A stretch of DNA of 64,000 nucleotides from Craspedostauros australis (taxonomy: Eukaryota; Bacillariophyta; Bacillariophyceae; Mastogloiales; Achnanthaceae). Location: assembly GCA_026770025.1 (NCBI GenBank), contig JAMXDE010000005.1:2790001-2854000 (forward strand). The letters run 5' to 3'. A program made the translations under genes and the position numbers. Shown here one piece after another: positions 11,125 to 22,915 of this stretch; positions within the stretch are counted from its first letter, which is position 1; the number at the start of each line of letters is the position of its first letter. Below the pieces are notes generated by a model, which made no database searches, was not told the origin of the DNA, and worked only from the letters and a program-made list of their open reading frames with translations.

Positions 11125-11705
11125 TCAGTTCCCAGCACTTTGCATACACAATACTACACGACGCTGCATACCAGTGCGTTTTCAGAATCGCGGCAATCGC
11201 GTGGACATGAGAAAGAAGAGGCAGATTCGAGTTGTTACAAAAGAAGCAACCGAACGAGCCACGCATGAATCACATACTCCATTATGGTAAATGATATTAT
11301 AGTACATACTCATACATAGGACAACATGCATCGTAACAGACGACGCCTTGGCGACGCTCCGCCAATCCCCTGAGACACCATTCGCACTCTACGCGAAGGC
11401 TTGCCGTGCGTTGCTACTATTTGGGTTGCTGCTCGTCCCTTTTTCTCCGCTGGCGGATCCATCGCTTTCGTCGAGAATACTCCACGCAGCGCCCAACATG
11501 CCAGCATCGTGTGTTCAACTCGTCATGTCCTCTGCGCTTGGCCTGTCTCTGAACTTTACGACATCATATTCATCCTGCCGCTGCTGACGACGATGATCAT
11601 CAGGTGCTGCAATCGTGTTAGGCAGGATCGCTGCTTCGTCGGTCGGGGAAGAAATGGAATGAATGGAGACTTCTTCCTCGCTTCCTTCTCATCATCACTG
11701 TACGA
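11125..11705. other. intergenic
   Basis: 3' flank of the sirtuin gene and of the minus-strand decayed tract. The short frames here carry no recognisable motif. Confidence 0.45.
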
Positions 11706-13505
11706 TCATTCTCCTCCATCGAGCTCGTCGATCTCGGACTTGTTGAATGCGTTGGGAAACTTCTCTTTGCTGCATGCCACGCAGTACACATGGTTCTCCC
11801 CAAATGGAATGTCCAGGAGCTTGTGGTACACCCTTTCCTTGGTGTCCCGGACCTGGGCATTGGCGATGATGGAAGCCGTGAAGTAGCCCTTGTCTTGGAT
11901 GAGGATGGTGTGCAATGCGTGATCCACCAGTTCTGTCTTGTCCTCATTCCACTTCGCACCGATGAAGGACATGGTTGCATCTGCCAGGTTGCAATTGGCA
12001 TCAGCCACGGACATGATTGTGAGGGCTGAGGTGAATTGGTCAGCTTCTGTTTCCTTGTTGTTTCACATTTCGGTGAGTCCTTTCACGAGATCCGCATCCA
12101 TGACGAGGGTTTCTTCGTTGTTGTTTGATGCTTCCTCAGCATCGAAGTCCTTCCTGTCTTCACCCAGGTCGGTGAGTTCGTGGCGTATCGTATTCTCACC
12201 CTCTCGAGGGATTTCCACACTCTTCAGCTCATCCCGCCCTCGGGTGGTTGGTGTTTCTTCTTCGCTGTCCAGCGTGTTCAGCCACATGCCCGACTTATGG
12301 GAGGGTATGCCGTCCAAGGCAAGATCGCACTCAACGGAAATGAGGATGACACCCTCGAGTGCTGCCCAGGGTTTTTGGACATCGTCATCGACGTACATAG
12401 ATGCATTTTCAGGCTACTTTGTCTCGGATGTCGTGTCGAATGCAGGCTCTTGTGAACATCTTGAGAGTGTTTGTCAAGATGGAAGGGACGGTCGGCCTGT
12501 CTTCCTTCACAATGGTCATGGCTGCGGATATGGCACAGCTCACGAGCTGAGTTGATCGCAGCTCGGATGTGAATGCGTTTGTTCCTGGTAGAGTGTTGGC
12601 GTTGGCACCTTTGTTTCGCATGCCGCTGTGGCTGAGCCAGATCCAGAGCAGTCGCATCGCTCCGCGGGTCCGCCATGGATACTCTCGCCGGCTGCTTTCA
12701 AATGTGTCTGCTGTGAAATCCAGAGGTCTCACGAATTCATAGAATACTTGCGAATGAGGCGTTGCATCGGTGTTTTGTGTTTGGTTCTGTCTGCGCTATC
12801 ACAATCATCACCTTCGTCATCGTCATCACCAGCAATCACACCTTGGCGATTGCTATCGTTGTTGGCGTCGCTGTTGGCATCGACGCCGGCTTGGAAGGAG
12901 TGGAAGTTGTGACCAAAGTCGAGATCTCGTACCCTTGTGTCCACGTCATGGTATTAAAATGAATACATGAAATGGCTGAGAAAGAGGAACATCGCCATTG
13001 TCTGCGCCGATGCCAACATCCAAGCTTATGCATCGGCATCGGCAACAGGTTGGACAGAGGATACTGCGACTGCTTCTGTGGAGCGTGCTGCACCATCAAT
13101 CCGCAATGAGTCCATTCCAGTGCGCTGAACGAACCGCTGGATGAACTGCTCGAACACCAACGGCATCAGAGGAACTTCTTCGTTTGGATCCTTGTATCGG
13201 AGAAATGAGTTGAACATCTCATCGACCAGGATGGAGGCCGCCCCTTGCATTATCTTGCACGATGATGTGAAGAAGCGGGGCTTGCCTCGACCCATCGAAT
13301 GTTGGCAGCTTCTCATGCGTGTTTGGCGACTTCGGTATCCTTGGTGTCAAGGGAGAGGATTCCGCGATTCGGGTTTCGCCAAGATTAGGCCTTTCTCTCT
13401 CCAGAATTTGGGCTAAAGAAGCGCCTCCCTGCGAACGTGCTTCTGGTAGGTAAGAAGTATCTTTGGCGGCGAAGACGAGAACACGAAGGATTTGCCAGAA
13501 TGCAT
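11706..13505 (-). pseudogene. decayed or badly split coding tract of unknown family
   Basis: Reading the minus strand from about 13505 down, protein-like stretches follow one another in changing frames. They are a segment ending near 13220 (QILERERPNLGETRIAESS), one at 13316-13026 (ILVDEMFNSFLRYKDPNEEV), an acidic segment at 12944-12729, one at 12732-12409 (NTLPGTNAFTSELRSTQLVS), one at 12398-12063 (KPWAALEGVILISVECDLAL) and one at 12014-11706 (DHALHTILIQDKGYF). The last two share a frame and are separated only by a TGA at 12065-12063, with sensible residues on both sides. Neighbouring pieces abut with almost no gap, while real introns in this window are 175-495 bp, so frameshifts and stops fit better than splicing. 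I do not recognise the family. The 102-codon 3' frame could still be a small expressed gene. Confidence 0.4.
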
Positions 13506-13637
13506 TCTGCTGCACGCACTTGCACACATCAAGCAACGACAACATCAACAACAGCGAAAACCACAACAACCAGAAGAGGCGAAGATCTCACAATACACAA
13601 ACAGAAAGACATCACCAGCAAACACTCAAACAGCACC
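13506..13637 (+). promoter_or_regulatory. CAA-rich 5' leader of the ubiquitin-NiSOD gene
   Basis: The stretch before the ATG is made of repeated CAAC/ACAAC units with few G and T, like the leaders of the sirtuin, ankyrin, NSE2 and VPS13 genes here. It marks an untranslated leader and supports the choice of start; no promoter element is claimed. Confidence 0.4.
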
Positions 13638-15109
<1,472 letters not shown>

Positions 15110-16140
15110 ACCGTTTCCAATACCCTCGCTGTTGGCACTGCGAACGTGTCTAAGCTGTAGCATGCATGATCAAGTCGGCCGACTCATCACCTATTGTGCG
15201 TAAATCACTATTTAGCTTGCGCCCATTCTGTTGCGTCCAAGTGCGCTCGCTGGAGCACGAAGCAGTTTGATAGCGCGTGCCATTGCTTCCGCTCCCGCAC
15301 TTCATCTTCACATAGGTTTGTGACAAGAGTATGTAGCTACCGAATGAACAGCACAAGGTAGTATACGGGCCAGAAGAACGTCAACTACTCCGCATTGGCC
15401 CACTCTACTATTCTACACTGCTCTGTTGGAGACTATGGCGTATGCGTCCCCCAACTGTAGTCAGGTACGGGAACTCTTCTTTGGTTTCATGTTCGATTTC
15501 GTCGTTTTGTGGGCAAAGTCGACCATCCAACTCGTGATTGTTCTGGTCGTGTTCCCATTTCGATTCCATTTCAAGTGTGGTATCAAAGTACGGAATATAT
15601 GCATTCATACGTAACTTCTCTGTACAATGGCATCGAGCATGTCAGTGATACACATGTATGAATATTTATATTCAGATCCCAATTATATGGAGTGTTGCAC
15701 TACAAATATAACATTAATGAATGATTATATAGCATTGTCACCATGCGTGTTGTAGATGTCGCAGGACTGGCAAACAGTCCTTCGATCGCCAACTCTTCTT
15801 TCGCTGATCACAAAATCGAACCGATCGAGTTGTGAAGCGATGTGGCGAAGTGTGGCGGCAGCGTTTCGCATGAAATGACATCGCATCGATCGCATTCTCG
15901 CACCTTCGCCCTATCACAACATCCAAGAGTATTGACCGCAACCATCAATGAGCACAACCAACATCCCCAACCTCCAATCATTATCAACAAGATATTCGGC
16001 AGTACAAGGCCCACAACAATCATACAACCATACAACCATACAACGTCACAACCATACAGCGTCACAACACAAAACTCCCGCTATCCTAGTGCACATACAA
16101 CACGCACAACACACCCTTCACGAAAGCAACCCAGAATAGA
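15110..16140. other. intergenic with AT-rich patch and CAA-rich leader
   Basis: The NiSOD 3' flank is followed by an AT-rich patch (about 15655-15735) and then a CA-rich leader (about 15930-16140, with ACAACCATACAACCATAC-type short repeats) just before the ankyrin ATG. No gene is supported. Confidence 0.45.
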
Positions 16141-18039
16141 ATGAGATCCTCCATGTTCTGCGCATCACCAAGAACGACGGAGGAGCCAGCAACCCTCTCC
16201 AGACAGCACTCGGGCGTCGGAGATGCTTACAGCGTTGTGCGACCAGCCAGCTCCATGGTCTCCAACATCCGGTACCACGACGAACCAGAATGCGACTATG
16301 ACAGCGGCGCCACCGATCTGTACAAGCTCATCGAGGGCAGGGATTGGGATGGTGCGATGGCGCGCCTCGAGTCTCACCCAGCCGAAGTGAAGACATGGAT
16401 CTCGAGACGGGAGCACAACGCAGACAAGACCAGATGGCGCATCCTCCCGATCCACGCCACCTGCATCTTCCGATCTCCCCTCGCCCTCATCGAGGCGTTG
16501 ATCGAGATCTACCCCGACGGTCCGCAGATGAAGGACGATCAGGGCATGCTTCCCATCCATCTGGCGTGTCGCAACGGTGCCTCGAAAGGTGTCGTGCTGA
16601 CCCTGCTGAGGGCCTTCCCGGAATCGTACAACGTCAAGGACCGCAAGGGCCGTTTTCCGCTCGATCTCGTGGAGACCAGCACGTCGCAGAACGTGGAGGC
16701 AGTCAGCGCGGCCATCCGCAGATTCCAAACTGAGCGTGAGGCCGCCGAGAACCAGCAATCGACGCCGGCGGTCGTCGATGTCAAGATGGTGAGCACGACA
16801 CCGATCAAACCGGCGGGTGGAACCGAATCCATCCAAACAGGAGCCGTGAGCGAGGTTGATTACGAACATCGCACCGTCCTCTTCCGCCTTCTCATCAAGA
16901 AGGATTGGGCCGCAGCCACCTCCCGCGCCAAATCACACCCTGACGAGGCCGCCACGTGGATCGTCACGAAGGGATTCAACGGCAATCTGCGCTTCCTCCC
17001 GTTGCACAAGGCATGCGTCCTGCAGCCGCCGCAGAGCGTGATCGAAGCGTTGCTGGAAGCCTACGAGAACGGCGCCAAGTCCAAGGATCAGGATGGCTGG
17101 CTGCCAGTCCACTGCGCCTGCTTCTACGGTGCCGACGAGAGCACCGTGTCAAGCTTGCTCAATGCATTCATCAAGGGCACACAATCGAAGGATGACGAAG
17201 GACGTCTTCCTTTGCACTACGCATGTCTCAAGGGTGCGTCGCAAGCCGTCGTGGACGCGCTGCTCCAAGGCTTCCCCAAGGGCGCCATGAGCAAGGATGA
17301 CGAAGGCCGGTTGCCCATCCACCACGCCTGCTCGAAGGGTGCCCCAGAGGGCATCATCGACGCCCTCCTCAAGGCGTCGCCGAAGGGCGCGCAGTCTAAG
17401 GATGATCAAGGACGCCTGCCGTTGCACCACGCATGCCGCAAGTCGTCATCGGAGAGGATCATCCGCACCCTCCTCCGCGTGTACCCACGCGCCGCTCAGA
17501 TCAAGGACGACCAGGACAAGCTCCCCGTCCACTATGCCTGCCAGAACGGAGCAAGTGTGAACGTCGTCAGCGTCCTCCTCTCCACCTACCCCGAGAGCAT
17601 CAACGTGAAGAACGGCTTCGGCTTCACCCCTCTCGCCGAGGCCAAGGCCCTCGAAAATCCCAAGATGGACCCCATCATCGAAGTCCTCACGAAGTTCAAG
17701 GCCCAGCAGGACAAGCACGCCGCCACCACGGGCGAGAACGCAATCCTCGATGCCAAGATCAAGACCCTGAATTCCCGCATCGTGGCGTTGGAAGGCTTGG
17801 TGAGCAACATCATGGAGCTCGGCAACGAGCTGAAGGGATCGGCGCGCAAGGTCAAGGATCCCTTCGTGCTCATCGAGCGCATCGGAGATCGGTTGGCGAA
17901 CCTGGACGTGCCTGCATCTGCATCGGAAAGCGTGACCGGTAGCAGCCAACGCAGCAACAGCAGTTCGTTGAAGGAGAAGAAGAGCGGCGGTGTCTTCGGT
18001 CGTCGTTCACGATCGGGCATCCGCGGCAGCAGCAAGTAG
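16141..18039 (+). CDS. ankyrin-repeat protein with duplicated cap module
   Basis: A 632-residue single-exon protein. It contains two copies of a module that opens with a helical cap and runs into ankyrin repeats. Copy 1 (~55-200) reads GATDLYKLIEGRDWDGAM, then SHPAEVKTWI, then ILPIHATC. Copy 2 (~240-500) reads LFRLLIKKDWAAATSR, then SHPDEAATWI, then FLPLHKAC, followed by about six ankyrin repeats of the pattern KDDxGRLPLHxACxxGA, which are nearly identical to each other. A coiled coil follows (~535-570, LDAKIKTLNSRIVALEGLVS), then a basic Ser/Gly tail. No enzyme motif is present, so the product is presumably a binding scaffold. The style is common in diatoms and related stramenopiles (recalled, not searched). 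The convergent gene downstream is a paralogue with the same cap. Confidence 0.85.
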   Translation: MRSSMFCASPRTTEEPATLSRQHSGVGDAYSVVRPASSMVSNIRYHDEPECDYDSGATDLYKLIEGRDWDGAMARLESHPAEVKTWISRREHNADKTRWRILPIHATCIFRSPLALIEALIEIYPDGPQMKDDQGMLPIHLACRNGASKGVVLTLLRAFPESYNVKDRKGRFPLDLVETSTSQNVEAVSAAIRRFQTEREAAENQQSTPAVVDVKMVSTTPIKPAGGTESIQTGAVSEVDYEHRTVLFRLLIKKDWAAATSRAKSHPDEAATWIVTKGFNGNLRFLPLHKACVLQPPQSVIEALLEAYENGAKSKDQDGWLPVHCACFYGADESTVSSLLNAFIKGTQSKDDEGRLPLHYACLKGASQAVVDALLQGFPKGAMSKDDEGRLPIHHACSKGAPEGIIDALLKASPKGAQSKDDQGRLPLHHACRKSSSERIIRTLLRVYPRAAQIKDDQDKLPVHYACQNGASVNVVSVLLSTYPESINVKNGFGFTPLAEAKALENPKMDPIIEVLTKFKAQQDKHAATTGENAILDAKIKTLNSRIVALEGLVSNIMELGNELKGSARKVKDPFVLIERIGDRLANLDVPASASESVTGSSQRSNSSSLKEKKSGGVFGRRSRSGIRGSSK

Positions 18040-18067
18040 GAAGGGTGAGGTGATGAGGCGTGTGTAA

Positions 18068-18557
18068 GGTGTGGTGATGGTGAGGATCAGATCAGATCAG
18101 ACAAGAAGTGAGGAGAATGATCAACAAGCAACCAAGCCAAGAACGAAACAATGAAACAAGCGATGTGCTCTCGAGAATTGCACTCTGCTCTTTGTGACAC
18201 GTTCACAGCAGCAACACATGTCGATGTCGATGACGATAACGATGATGACGATGATCAGTATGCCGATGGAAGAGGAGTGAAGTGAATTGCAAATATTATA
18301 CGTAAAGTATAGGGTGTGGTGATGGTGAGGATCAGATCAGATCAGACAAGAAGTGAGGAGAATGATCAACAAGCAACCAAGCCAAGAACGAAACAATGAA
18401 ACAAGCGATGTGCTCTCGAGAATTGCACTCTGCTCTTTGTGACACGTTCACAGCAGCAACACATGTCGATGTCGATGACGATAACGATGATGACGATGAT
18501 CAGTATGCCGATGGAAGAGGAGTGAAGTGAATTGCAAATATTATACGTAAAGTATAG
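18068..18557 (+). repeat. perfect 245-bp tandem duplication
   Basis: Positions 18068-18312 are repeated at 18313-18557 with no difference that I can see. The unit holds GATCA-rich and GATGAC-rich short repeats and lies in the 3' flank of the ankyrin gene, just after its stop. Confidence 0.95.
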
Positions 18558-19044
18558 CTGTACAAGTATTAGCCCGAAGCAACCCCTTTCTGTGCCAACA
18601 TTCGATGTAACTGCTGTACCCAACATCTACAACATCCAGTTGACGCAGTAACACAGTTGCAATTGTTGATGTGGGATTGTATGTGGCTATCTGCATGTAT
18701 AATAGGTTGGTTAAAGAATTAGAACACTCTATTTGAATGTTGTTGTTGGTATTGTTGGCGCCGCTATTGTCGTTGTCGTCAATGATGTGAAAGATGCTTA
18801 TCCCACATCGACGGTCTCACGCCTGTACAGAGTCGAGTTGGAGACATGTATGGACAACCAGCTCTGCTTGATTCCAAATCGGTTCATCCGATTCAGCTTT
18901 GACGTACAGACGAGCAGGTATTGTATGTTAGAAGTTGGATGTCGCGTTTCACTTTTTTCTCACTTGTGCAGAGGAAGATATGTAGAGCTACGTATGTGGA
19001 GTTGGGTTGTCAAGCAGCCGCCGCATTGATTTGGAAGAAGGTAT
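18558..19044. other. intergenic, convergent ankyrin genes
   Basis: Shared 3' flank of the two ankyrin genes. No gene, RNA or further repeat is seen. Confidence 0.5.
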
Positions 19045-20619
19045 TCAACAGGACATGGGACCACCGAGAGCAGCTGCGGCAGCGGCGACGACAGCGGCCT
19101 GCTGCTCCGGATCCACCTCGGCATTCAACGAGCTCTCCTTCTCCTCCTGCGGTGGTTGGTGGAAGTCGGGCATTTCAAGCGCGGACAGGATGGGGATTCC
19201 CCTCTCTTCGAGCAGTCCGCGCAGACTGTCAGATTGACTGAGCAGCTGCTTCTGCAATGCGATTTGGCTGCTGACCATGGCGCGCATGGCACGTTCCGTG
19301 TCCATGAGCTGACCCGACACGTCCTGCTCCTGCATGAGGAGGACGGCCTGCAGATCGCCCGACAGAAGCTGGACGCGATCGTCGTACTGGACAATCTGGC
19401 TGTCCTTCTTCTCGATGCTCTTGGTCAGCTTCGCCACTTGCTTCTTCTCCTTGGCAAGGCTCTGGCTCAATTCTTCGATGCGCGCCGTCATCCGGTCCTC
19501 TTTGGCCCTGGCGGCATGCTTCCATTCCTGCAGCTCCTCGATGATGGTACTGCTTTGCTTGATCTCGTGCTGCATCGCGCCCACGGTCTCCGTCATGGTC
19601 TGCAGCTGCTTTCGCAGATCCTCCTGGACATCGCGCTCGCGCTTGAGCTCTTCGCTGTGCTTCTTGCTGACGGCCGCGAAGGTGACCTTGTGCTTGCGCT
19701 TGATGGCGTTCTGCTGATCCTTGGCGGACTTTTCAAAGTTGGTGTAGGCCGCGTGACATCGCGACAGGCTGTCAAAGACGACGCGGTACTCCTCCTGCTG
19801 CAGCAGCTCGCTGGTGTTGAGGAGTTCCATGGGGGTGCGGCCGGATTGGTCCAGCGCCACGATGGCGTCCCAGTACGCGACGACGAGGAGATTGACGACC
19901 TCGGGGGCGGCTCCGAATTCCACGGCGATATGCAATGGCAGCTGATCGAACTGCGTCGTCTTTTGTGCGGATTCCGGGTGCGCCGCCAGCAGGGTGGAGA
20001 TGAGCCAGGCTGGTGCTTGACGTCGGCAGGCCTGTGGTATGAAAAATGAAAAATGCGAGGTATGAGTATGGCGAGTGACGATTGTGACAGATGGATGAGT
20101 GTGATAGAATGTCAGAAGTGGCATGAAGTGAGGCAGAGTGAAGATCGAGATGGTGTTGATTGTGCAGGTTGCAAAAATGACTGGATGAATGAAAGCAACG
20201 GAAGTGCTCAGCTCAGCTCAGCTCCACTCAACCCAACTCGACCCAACTGGACTCGACTATTCGCTCGCATCCTCGCAGTATGCATATGGCAAACGTACCT
20301 CATGCATTGGAAGACGTCTCCAGCACGAAATGTCCATTGGCGAGTCCGTCATTCCGCCGGATTTGACCCAGATCGGGATCTCCTCGGGCCGATCCTCCGC
20401 GATATCCAAGGCGTCGCGCCATCGGCAATCCTCAATGGCGAGGAACAGATCCGTGGCACCCTTGGAATATAGGACCTCCTTCTCCGGTTTCAGACGAGGA
20501 TAATCCGATCTCGCGACTGTCGACAGGGGCTTTGGCTCCTTGTCGAAGTCTTCCTCCTCGGACACGGCTGGCAACGACGACCCCGCTCGCTCCTTGCGTT
20601 CTGCGGTTGGGCTCGGCAT
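19045..20619 (-). CDS. ankyrin/coiled-coil protein, two exons
   Basis: Exon 1 is 20619-20299 and exon 2 is 20031-19045, joined across a 267-bp GT-AG intron (GTACGT..CCACAG) in phase 0 to read RLPMHE|ACRRQAPAW; 435 residues. I chose the ATG at 20619 because it follows a CAA/CCACC-rich leader; the frame stays open for 59 codons upstream. The cap module GATDLFLAIEDCRWRDALD..PEEIPIWV is followed by two or three ankyrin repeats (LPLHIAVEFGAAPEVVNLL; GRTPMELL). Residues ~195-365 form a long, charged coiled coil (for example RKQLQTMTETVGAMQHEIKQ), and the tail is Glu/Ala-rich. The intron falls inside the first ankyrin repeat. It is a paralogue of the upstream plus-strand gene, likely a dimeric scaffold; its partners are unknown. 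Confidence 0.85.
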
Positions 20620-21799
20620 GGTGGTGGCTGTTGTTGTGATTGCTGATCTCGAGATGTTGCTGCAGGCTTGAATTGAACTGGGCCGCCGTGAGAATTTGTG
20701 AACGCTTCGCTTCTGCTTTCTCAATTGCAATGAAAGTAATGCACTCTGCTCTTGAGAACCTTCCCCCTTTGATACAGTTGCGACCGTTGCTTTCAATCGT
20801 TTGGGATGCCGTTGACGATGCCGTTGATGCTGTTGTTGATGACAATGACGCTGATGATGGCAATGTTGTCGGAGGCAGTATGGTTGAGTCCAGAAGATTT
20901 ATGTTCTGCGCGTGTGAGAAAGCTGGAGGAGCAAAGGAAGGAAGAAATCTGATGCCGCAAAATGAAAATGAAGATGACGACGCACACGCAAACGCATGTG
21001 ATGGCGGAATGGAAAGAGAGAGAGAGAAGCGGACTGCCGAAAAGTTGATGTTATCCGATCCTGGCGGCCAATGAAAGTTCTGTGTCTTGTTGTTCTTGTT
21101 TGTTGTCCTGCAAACCTCGTGCTCTTGGACGAGTGGCGCGCCGATGCGTCTCGATGCTGCGAGCACAAGTACACCAACCCCCAACCAACCACATGATCGT
21201 GTCATGCGAAAAGAATCAACGAGGTTCCATTCCACCCAACTCTCGTTGTGTTCAACCATTTTCGTCGACAAATTCTGGGAACCTTCATAAAATTGGCCGT
21301 TCAACGGGCACTGATTGCATGATCGAATTGTCGCCAATTGGCTATTCCTGTCACATTGTTTCCGTTGCAATACACAGATAACGTCTTGTTAACGCCAAGC
21401 AACAGAAGAATTTGAGTTTAGTCCATTGAGTCATATCGGGGTTAACCGTTGCGGTCTCATTTTGAATTTCGTCGAACGAAGCAGAAAAGGCGAAACATGG
21501 TCGCATGCTTGACATCGTGGACACCAACATCGTGGACATCGACATCGTGGACACCACCCCATCACACACGCTCCATTTGCTGTTGGAACTCCACTCTGCT
21601 CAAACCAATCATCCATCTGGCCATCCACGCCAATGCGTCAGTGACCAGATCCAAGTACCAAGGCACTCAGCATACGCATCGTACAGGTCTCGCATAGAGT
21701 ACTCGATAACTATCACAAGCCACGCAAACACCAACGCACGCACCACAAGGCTGCTGCAACCAGCTCCAGCATCGCCATCGCCACCGCAACGACAGCGCC
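20620..21799. other. divergent intergenic region
   Basis: Holds the promoters of the minus-strand ankyrin gene and the plus-strand DUF1294 gene. A short direct repeat of the type ACATCGTGGACA occurs three times at about 21520-21555, and the last 100 bp are CA-rich. I saw no convincing gene. Confidence 0.45.
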
Positions 21800-22327
21800 A
21801 TGATCGGGATCTTCGTCATGCTCGTCGGCACGCTCTGCAGCATCATATACCCGCTGGGACTCAATTTCCTGTTGGCCCTCGCGATCCACCTGCACCACCC
21901 GCAGCTCGGCGAGGCCGTCGCGACATTTCCATTCGTCGCCGTGGCATGCGGCGCCTTCTCTCTCGTCTCCTTCGTGCTGTACAGCCTCGACAGGATGCTG
22001 CTGTGCATACCGGAACGCATCTTGCTCACGGTGGATGCAGCGGGAGGTTGGCCAGGCGGTTTCATCGCACAACGGGCGTGGCGTCACAAGGTCCGCAAGA
22101 TGTCCTTCCAGCGGCGGTTCTGGTGCGGCGTCGTCCTCCACATCGTGGGGTGGCTGTGGTGCTACGGGAAGATCACTGTCATGGATGGCGTCGTGCTCGG
22201 CGTGCAGGCCAAGAACGCGACGAATTGGTTGCAGGCGGCTTGCGAGAATTGGAAGGACGAGTTGCCCGGTATGGAGCATGTCATCGGCATGATTTCCAGT
22301 CTGTCACGCAATGCGTCGGAGCTGTGA
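21800..22327 (+). CDS. DUF1294-family small membrane protein
   Basis: A 175-residue protein starting at an ATG preceded by a CA-rich leader. Two hydrophobic segments come first (FVMLVGTLCSIIYPLGLNFL, then VACGAFSLVSFVLYSL). The family signature follows at ~64-110: DRMLLCIPERILL, GGWPGG, then QRAWRHKVRKMSFQRRFW, and a third membrane segment (CGVVLHIVGWLWCYG). This Arg-Ile-Pro-Glu ... Gly-Gly-Trp-Pro-Gly ... His-Lys pattern is the hallmark of DUF1294, mainly known from bacteria and of unknown function. The C-terminal ~45 residues are soluble and extend beyond the bacterial family. It could be an ancient bacterial acquisition; no intron is present. Confidence 0.8.
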   Translation: MIGIFVMLVGTLCSIIYPLGLNFLLALAIHLHHPQLGEAVATFPFVAVACGAFSLVSFVLYSLDRMLLCIPERILLTVDAAGGWPGGFIAQRAWRHKVRKMSFQRRFWCGVVLHIVGWLWCYGKITVMDGVVLGVQAKNATNWLQAACENWKDELPGMEHVIGMISSLSRNASEL

Positions 22328-22915
22328 TCTGCACCATACCCCGTGCGAGTGCATGCTCGTTGTACTATGTTGATCACTCGAAACTGCAGCGAATACCGAG
22401 AGGAAGTGGCGATGTGGGATGAATTCAATGCGCACAAGAGCATGGACTCTGTCACAGATACAATCCATGCAGGCGTCAGATGTCGTTGTATCCCAAGGCG
22501 CTTTTGCCATCAGTGAGAGCATTTCGTGCTTGTCCCATGAGTACTCGCAGGAACCATGAGTGCGGGGGAGCAAGGCCGTCGTTATGGTATGAGAAAAGGG
22601 TGCCAGACATCATACCATATGTAGACATATAATAGAATACAGAAGAGATTTGCAGAGTACACACATTCTACACTCCATTTTACTGTGCTCTGTTCCCCTT
22701 GATCTTGCTTCTAGATTGGTTGTGCTTGCTGGATGAATTCGCTCCCAATCATGCATTCCATACGTACGAGTATTTGCTCTTGCGAACACACACACACACA
22801 CACTCTCTCTCTCTCTCTCTCTTTGCTCTCTACCTCTACCTCTACTTCTTCCTGCTGCCTCTTCAAAACGAGTGCACTCCACAAACACCTGTCATCTCCT
22901 TATCCGACCACAGCG
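22328..22915. other. intergenic, convergent 3' ends
   Basis: Shared 3' flank of the DUF1294 and NSE2 genes, including a dinucleotide microsatellite at 22786-22823. No gene is seen. Confidence 0.5.
22786..22823 (+). repeat. compound (AC)n(CT)n microsatellite
   Basis: About nine AC units run directly into about ten CT units, followed by looser CTACCT repeats. Confidence 0.9.

Noticed and set aside
12063-12065. In-frame TGA as a selenocysteine codon
   Set aside because: No selenoprotein context or family is seen around it and neighbouring pieces also carry frameshifts, so decay explains it better.
21505-22422. 305-codon frame overlapping the DUF1294 gene
   Set aside because: It reads Arg/His-rich sequence through a different frame of a gene with a clear family signature.
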